64,000 nt of DNA from Megamerina dolium (taxonomy: Eukaryota > Arthropoda > Insecta > Diptera > Megamerinidae): assembly GCA_963854835.1 (NCBI GenBank), contig OY978527.1:22811557-22875556 (forward strand), given 5' to 3'. The position numbers and the translations under genes are program-made. Of this stretch, positions 60,474 to 64,000 are shown piece by piece. Every line of letters starts with the position of its first letter. Positions within the stretch are counted from its first letter, which is position 1. Under the pieces are notes generated by a model that was not told the DNA's origin, ran no database searches, and saw nothing but the letters and a program-made list of their open reading frames with translations.

Positions 60474-61700
60474 ATGTGCGATAATACAGATGATATCGAC
60501 GATTTAATCGAATATGAGTTAACTAAAGATTGCGATGTAATCGAAGAGGATGAAGAAGGAGAAATGTACCAAGAAGTGGAAGAGGAAGCGCTACAATCAC
60601 ATGAAGCATTGATTGAAGAAGCAACAGAAGAAATTGTCCTGGATGAGCGTGAGGATCCACCAAAACCTATAGTTCTAGCAGTGCCGCAAACTGCGTACGA
60701 AGAATATACACCAACCGAATACGATGATACTATTCAGGATGAAGATATCAAGCCCACTCTAACAGATGTGTTATCAAAAGAATATAAAACAGAATTCGAT
60801 ATCAAGCCTGAAATTAATGTGAATCCAAAAGGACCAAGACGATATCTACTCTTTGATGAACTTGTTGCCACTATTGTTGATTATGATGCAGAAAATACAC
60901 CCATCGTTGAGTTTTCCCTTTGCAACACGGATGCAGATGAAAAACTGCCTGTAGAATGTGGTATCTGTCCTGATGTTATGCACAAATCAAAACTGGCAAA
61001 ACATCTGAAGACACATTTGGTGCCTGGAACGAATCGCTATTCTTGCATATATTGCGAGGAAACATATAAAGATCACAAATATCTGGCAGGCCATGCTCGA
61101 CGTCACATGGGTATACGGCCTTATGTTTGTGAGCCGTGTAAATTGTATTTCTCTACAAAACAGGATCTACGTGTTCACAATCAAAGACGTCATCATGCCA
61201 AAGAGTTAATTTGTGAAATCTGCGGCAAGACATTTTCACAAAATACCATGTTGAAACGACACCGTGAATCGACACATGAAAAGAAACGGCGATTTCAATG
61301 TGAGCATTGTCCGAAAGCCTATTACAAGAACTTTTCATTACAGGAGCATGTCCGCAATGTACATATGGGCAAAAGGCGCATGTTAAATTGCCCTTTCTGC
61401 GGTATGCAATGTCGTGATGCTCATAAAATGGCGCGTCATCGTAAACAGTTCCATCTCAACCAGACACACTACGAATGCCACATTTGCCAGGAAGAATTCA
61501 CGGATATCAACTACTTTGATGCGCACAAACGTTCCATACAATGTCGAAATAATACTCGAAGAAAACTGGAAGAGGCTGAACAGGAAAAGCAAGCTGAGGA
61601 TCAGCAGATATTACAACAACAACAAATATTGCAACAAGAACAACTACAGCAAGACGTGTTAGTGTATGAGATCACAGTAGATAACGAAGTGATAAATTGA
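60474..61700 (+). CDS. C2H2 zinc-finger protein, complete single-exon frame (408 aa)
   Basis: Likely nuclear transcription regulator; target unknown. The ATG at 60474 has a fly-like context (ATTAAAATG) and is the first in the frame. Residues 1-60 are strongly acidic; 60-160 have no recognised domain (no ZAD-type Cys set). Fingers: 1 (162-181), 2 (191-211), 3 (219-240), 4 (247-268), 5 (276-297), 6 (306-327), all C2H2, and 7 (335-357), a C2HC finger. A Gln/Glu-rich stretch (366-393) and a YEITVDN C-terminus follow. The left-edge gene (2-847) is its paralog: same finger number, same C2HC end, same spacing. The frame has no stops and shows no sign of decay. Candidate poly(A) signal AATAAA at 61994-61999. 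Confidence 0.93.
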   Translation: MCDNTDDIDDLIEYELTKDCDVIEEDEEGEMYQEVEEEALQSHEALIEEATEEIVLDEREDPPKPIVLAVPQTAYEEYTPTEYDDTIQDEDIKPTLTDVLSKEYKTEFDIKPEINVNPKGPRRYLLFDELVATIVDYDAENTPIVEFSLCNTDADEKLPVECGICPDVMHKSKLAKHLKTHLVPGTNRYSCIYCEETYKDHKYLAGHARRHMGIRPYVCEPCKLYFSTKQDLRVHNQRRHHAKELICEICGKTFSQNTMLKRHRESTHEKKRRFQCEHCPKAYYKNFSLQEHVRNVHMGKRRMLNCPFCGMQCRDAHKMARHRKQFHLNQTHYECHICQEEFTDINYFDAHKRSIQCRNNTRRKLEEAEQEKQAEDQQILQQQQILQQEQLQQDVLVYEITVDNEVIN

Positions 61701-62797
61701 TAAATTTAATTTTCCTATTTAAACTGAAACAAGTTCTCTTTTTATCTTGTGTAATTCAATACGATCTTTTTTCTTGTCGCTAATCTACAATTTCAATATT
61801 TAGTGAGAAATATATTAATTTGTTTTCAGTATACTTGCTTGTTTTCTTAATTATAAATCTTTCAAATCAATCATTTTAAATTAAAACCACCGCAAAAGCA
61901 AAAAGTTTGATATGTTAAATATGATTACTTCATGGAGCACTTCTGGAACCATCATAAAAGTATTTCTTGCGTAATTTTAATACAATCATGATAAATAAAA
62001 AAAATTAAATCGTTTCGGATACAGGTTTCTCTTGGGGTTAAACAAACTAAAAATTTTTTTTCAGCGACGCCTATATCTCAGGGTCAAAGTTTAAAATTGG
62101 GTTCCAGATTACTCTATTTTAATTTTTTAGTCTTATGAAGAAAAATAAAATTTTTTATAAAATTTGATTTAAAACCTATTTTCATCGAAAAAATCTATTT
62201 TTTCAACTATTATAAAACGTATTTTTAAACAATTTTCATACAAAAAAATGTTTTTTATGGCCATAATTTCGCTATAGCAAGTAAGTGATAGAGAAAGAAT
62301 AGTGAGGAACAGGATTTATCATAGTACTTGACGTAGAGAAAGGAATTAAAGGAGAGTAGTATAAATTAGTACAATTCCATAATTTTTTGAAAGACGCAGA
62401 AAACTGTTGGTTGTGAAGCCGACGTCGGGGCCATAATGGTTTTTTGCGCCCAGCCAAAGACTGGGTATCAAAAGAGACTTATCCTGAAATATTGTTGGTC
62501 GTGAAGTCAGCGTCCGGCCAATGGCCGGTTAGCAAAAAACACATCCTAAAATACTGTTGGTCGCGACACTGAATGTGAAGATATAGATGTAATTGTATTG
62601 AAAGCCGTCGATATTGAAATAACTATGAAGAATCCAATTTTTTAAAATGTTTAAAGTACTGTTATTCTATGTTCATGCTAAGCTCATTTAGCACATTTAT
62701 ACCGGTATTCATTAAGTAGTCTCTAGTCACTAATAGATACTTTTCGTGGTGAAAATCGTTTTTGAGACTATTTGATATTCAGTAATCTATCTAATGT
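61701..62797. other. 3' flank of the zinc-finger gene with small degenerate repeats
   Basis: AT-rich with T/A runs (62050-62250). 62398-62570 contains a degenerate repeat of a unit like TCCTGAAATATTGTTGGTCG(T/C)GA, seen about three times (62405, 62492, 62555), and a 15-bp palindrome CCGGCCAATGGCCGG (62515-62529). Origin unknown. No ORF supported. Confidence 0.4.
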
Positions 62798-63185
62798 CTT
62801 CTTCTTATGTGGCCATAACAACTGATAATCGATTTAGGCCGACCATATAATGCGGCGCCAGTCTTCTCTGTTCTTCACTTGCTGGTGCCAATTGGATATT
62901 CCAAGCGCCGCCGTATTACCCCACACTTGGACCTTCCAACGGAGGTTTGGTCTTCCTCTTCTTCTGCGTCCTCCAGCGGGTGCCGAATTAAATTCCTTTT
63001 CACTGGAGCGTATTCTTCCATTTGCTCGACATGACCCAGACAGCGTAGCAGTTGGATTTTGATTCGCATGACTGTGTCAATGTCAGCGTACAGTCCATAG
63101 TAGTATCTCACCCGGTACTCGCTATCACCGCAAAGAGGTCCCAAAATCTTGCGCAAAACTTTTTTCTCGAAAACTCCAAGCATCC
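62798..63185 (-). mobile_element. 5'-truncated RTE-like LINE 3' end, minus strand
   Basis: Reads MLGVFEKKVLRKILGPLCGD, YGLYADIDTVMRIKIQLLRC, LGHVEQMEEYAPVKRN, then a frame change, and ends in the same GGCCACATAAG terminus with an AAG tandem (plus CTTCTTCTT, 62798-62806). It is more diverged from the 23175 copy than is the 32538 copy. Confidence 0.85.
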
Positions 63186-63902
63186 TCTAAACTCAAAAAC
63201 AAGTCAATAATTTGTCAGCTGGTTTTGAGCAGATCACAAAAAGAAAAATATAGAGGAAGAAGTAATTGCTTTCCATTTTATTCAAAAAAAAAAGGAAAAA
63301 CGAAAACAGGAAATATTTATTTAACACCATTTTTTGATAAATACGATTAATTGGAAATTTATTTATCATCTAGGAATGCTCTCAGGAATGTTCTGGCGAA
63401 TCCATTTATCCATTTATAGTTGAGAGTAAAGGAATACCATAATAATCGATTGCTACTTTTTCTAGGTTTATATATTAGTTTTAAAAATCGATTCAGTTAA
63501 AACGCTTATAAAACAAAATGATCAAACTAGTTATATTAGTGTTTAGTAGTAATCGCATTCCTTATATTTTTTATTATGTTTGCCTTTTAAATGCGTTTTA
63601 AAAACCCGTTTTCGGATGCAATCGATTAGTGAATATTCGTTGAAATGTTTTATCATATCCAATTTGGCCATTCTATCAGCTGACTCTCTGTTTGTTTTCA
63701 CCACTCATTTTTGGTGAACTTGTAGTGACTTTCTCCTACTGAATACCCAAACCCTAGAAAACCTAGAACTAAATCTCTTTTAAAATAGTTACACATACCA
63801 ATACAATTGCTCAATACATATGCACGGCGACTTTAACAAACGATGTACCATAATTACCATAATACGAAAAAAGCAATAAAAATAAAATAAAAACATAAAT
63901 AT
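63186..63902. other. Gene-free stretch
   Basis: AT-rich, no supported gene. Several TTTAAAAA-like runs. It ends at the gypsy-A LTR. Confidence 0.35.
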
Positions 63903-64000
63903 TGTAACGAGTATCGATAGTTGGTTACTCATAACTATTGGACTGACACTATTAGCAGCATCGAAACGAATGAACAAAAAGAAATAAGTAATAACCAGAA
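63903..64000 (+). repeat. Gypsy-A LTR start, cut by right window edge
   Basis: TGTAACGAGTATCGATAGTTGGTTACTC and following 70 bp match the U3 start of the other A LTRs (ACACTATTAGCAGCATCGAAAC, AATAACCAGAA). It belongs to a plus-oriented element or solo LTR that continues outside. Confidence 0.88.

Overview
This window is eukaryotic, AT-rich, intron-bearing-type DNA from an insect, most probably a higher fly. The grounds are the C2H2 regulator genes, the Jockey-, I- and RTE-like LINEs, the 17.6/297-type primer binding site, the BEL/Pao element, and the TATA-containing gypsy LTRs. A tephritid is a reasonable guess, but the sequence alone does not prove it. Only two host genes are convincing. They are paralogous seven-finger zinc-finger genes on the + strand, one cut by the left edge (2-847) and one complete (60474-61700). 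The roughly 60 kb between them is almost entirely transposable elements, many nested in one another and nearly all broken.

Layout. 1.46-4.16 kb: an RTE-like LINE with an I-like LINE inserted in it. 4.16-5.98 kb: gypsy-A copy 1 (minus), sitting in a fragment of a gypsy-B LTR. 7.96-9.92 kb: a second RTE-like LINE with its RT core deleted. 10.97-15.85 kb: gypsy-A copy 2 (minus), abutting an A LTR in the opposite orientation. 17.1-17.5 kb: MADF-like and PIF/Harbinger-transposase-like remnants. 18.2-21.6 kb: a BEL/Pao element (minus). 23.2-24.4 kb: a truncated LINE. 24.9-25.8 kb: a tRNA-derived SINE split by a 528-bp MITE. 25.96-34.72 kb: gypsy-B copy 1. 34.8-37.2 kb: two further SINEs and LTR pieces. 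36.7-42.7 kb: gypsy-A copy 3, carrying a SINE in its LTR and a PHD-finger LINE in pol. 42.8-56.1 kb: gypsy-B copy 2, whose LTR is split by gypsy-A copy 5, whose gag is in turn split by a Jockey LINE. 56.06-59.44 kb: an I-like LINE fragment and gypsy-A copy 4. 60.5-61.7 kb: the intact zinc-finger gene. 63.9 kb to the edge: another A LTR.

The most informative element is the repeated gypsy-A family. It has 437-438 bp LTRs and a tRNA-Leu primer site only 7 nt from the gag ATG. Its Gag has an N-terminal SAP-like motif, a coiled coil and one CCHC knuckle. Its gag stop overlaps what looks like a textbook -1 ribosomal frameshift signal: GTTAAAC, a 6-nt spacer and a perfect 11-bp stem. Several insertion events can be dated relative to each other because target-site duplications are still readable.
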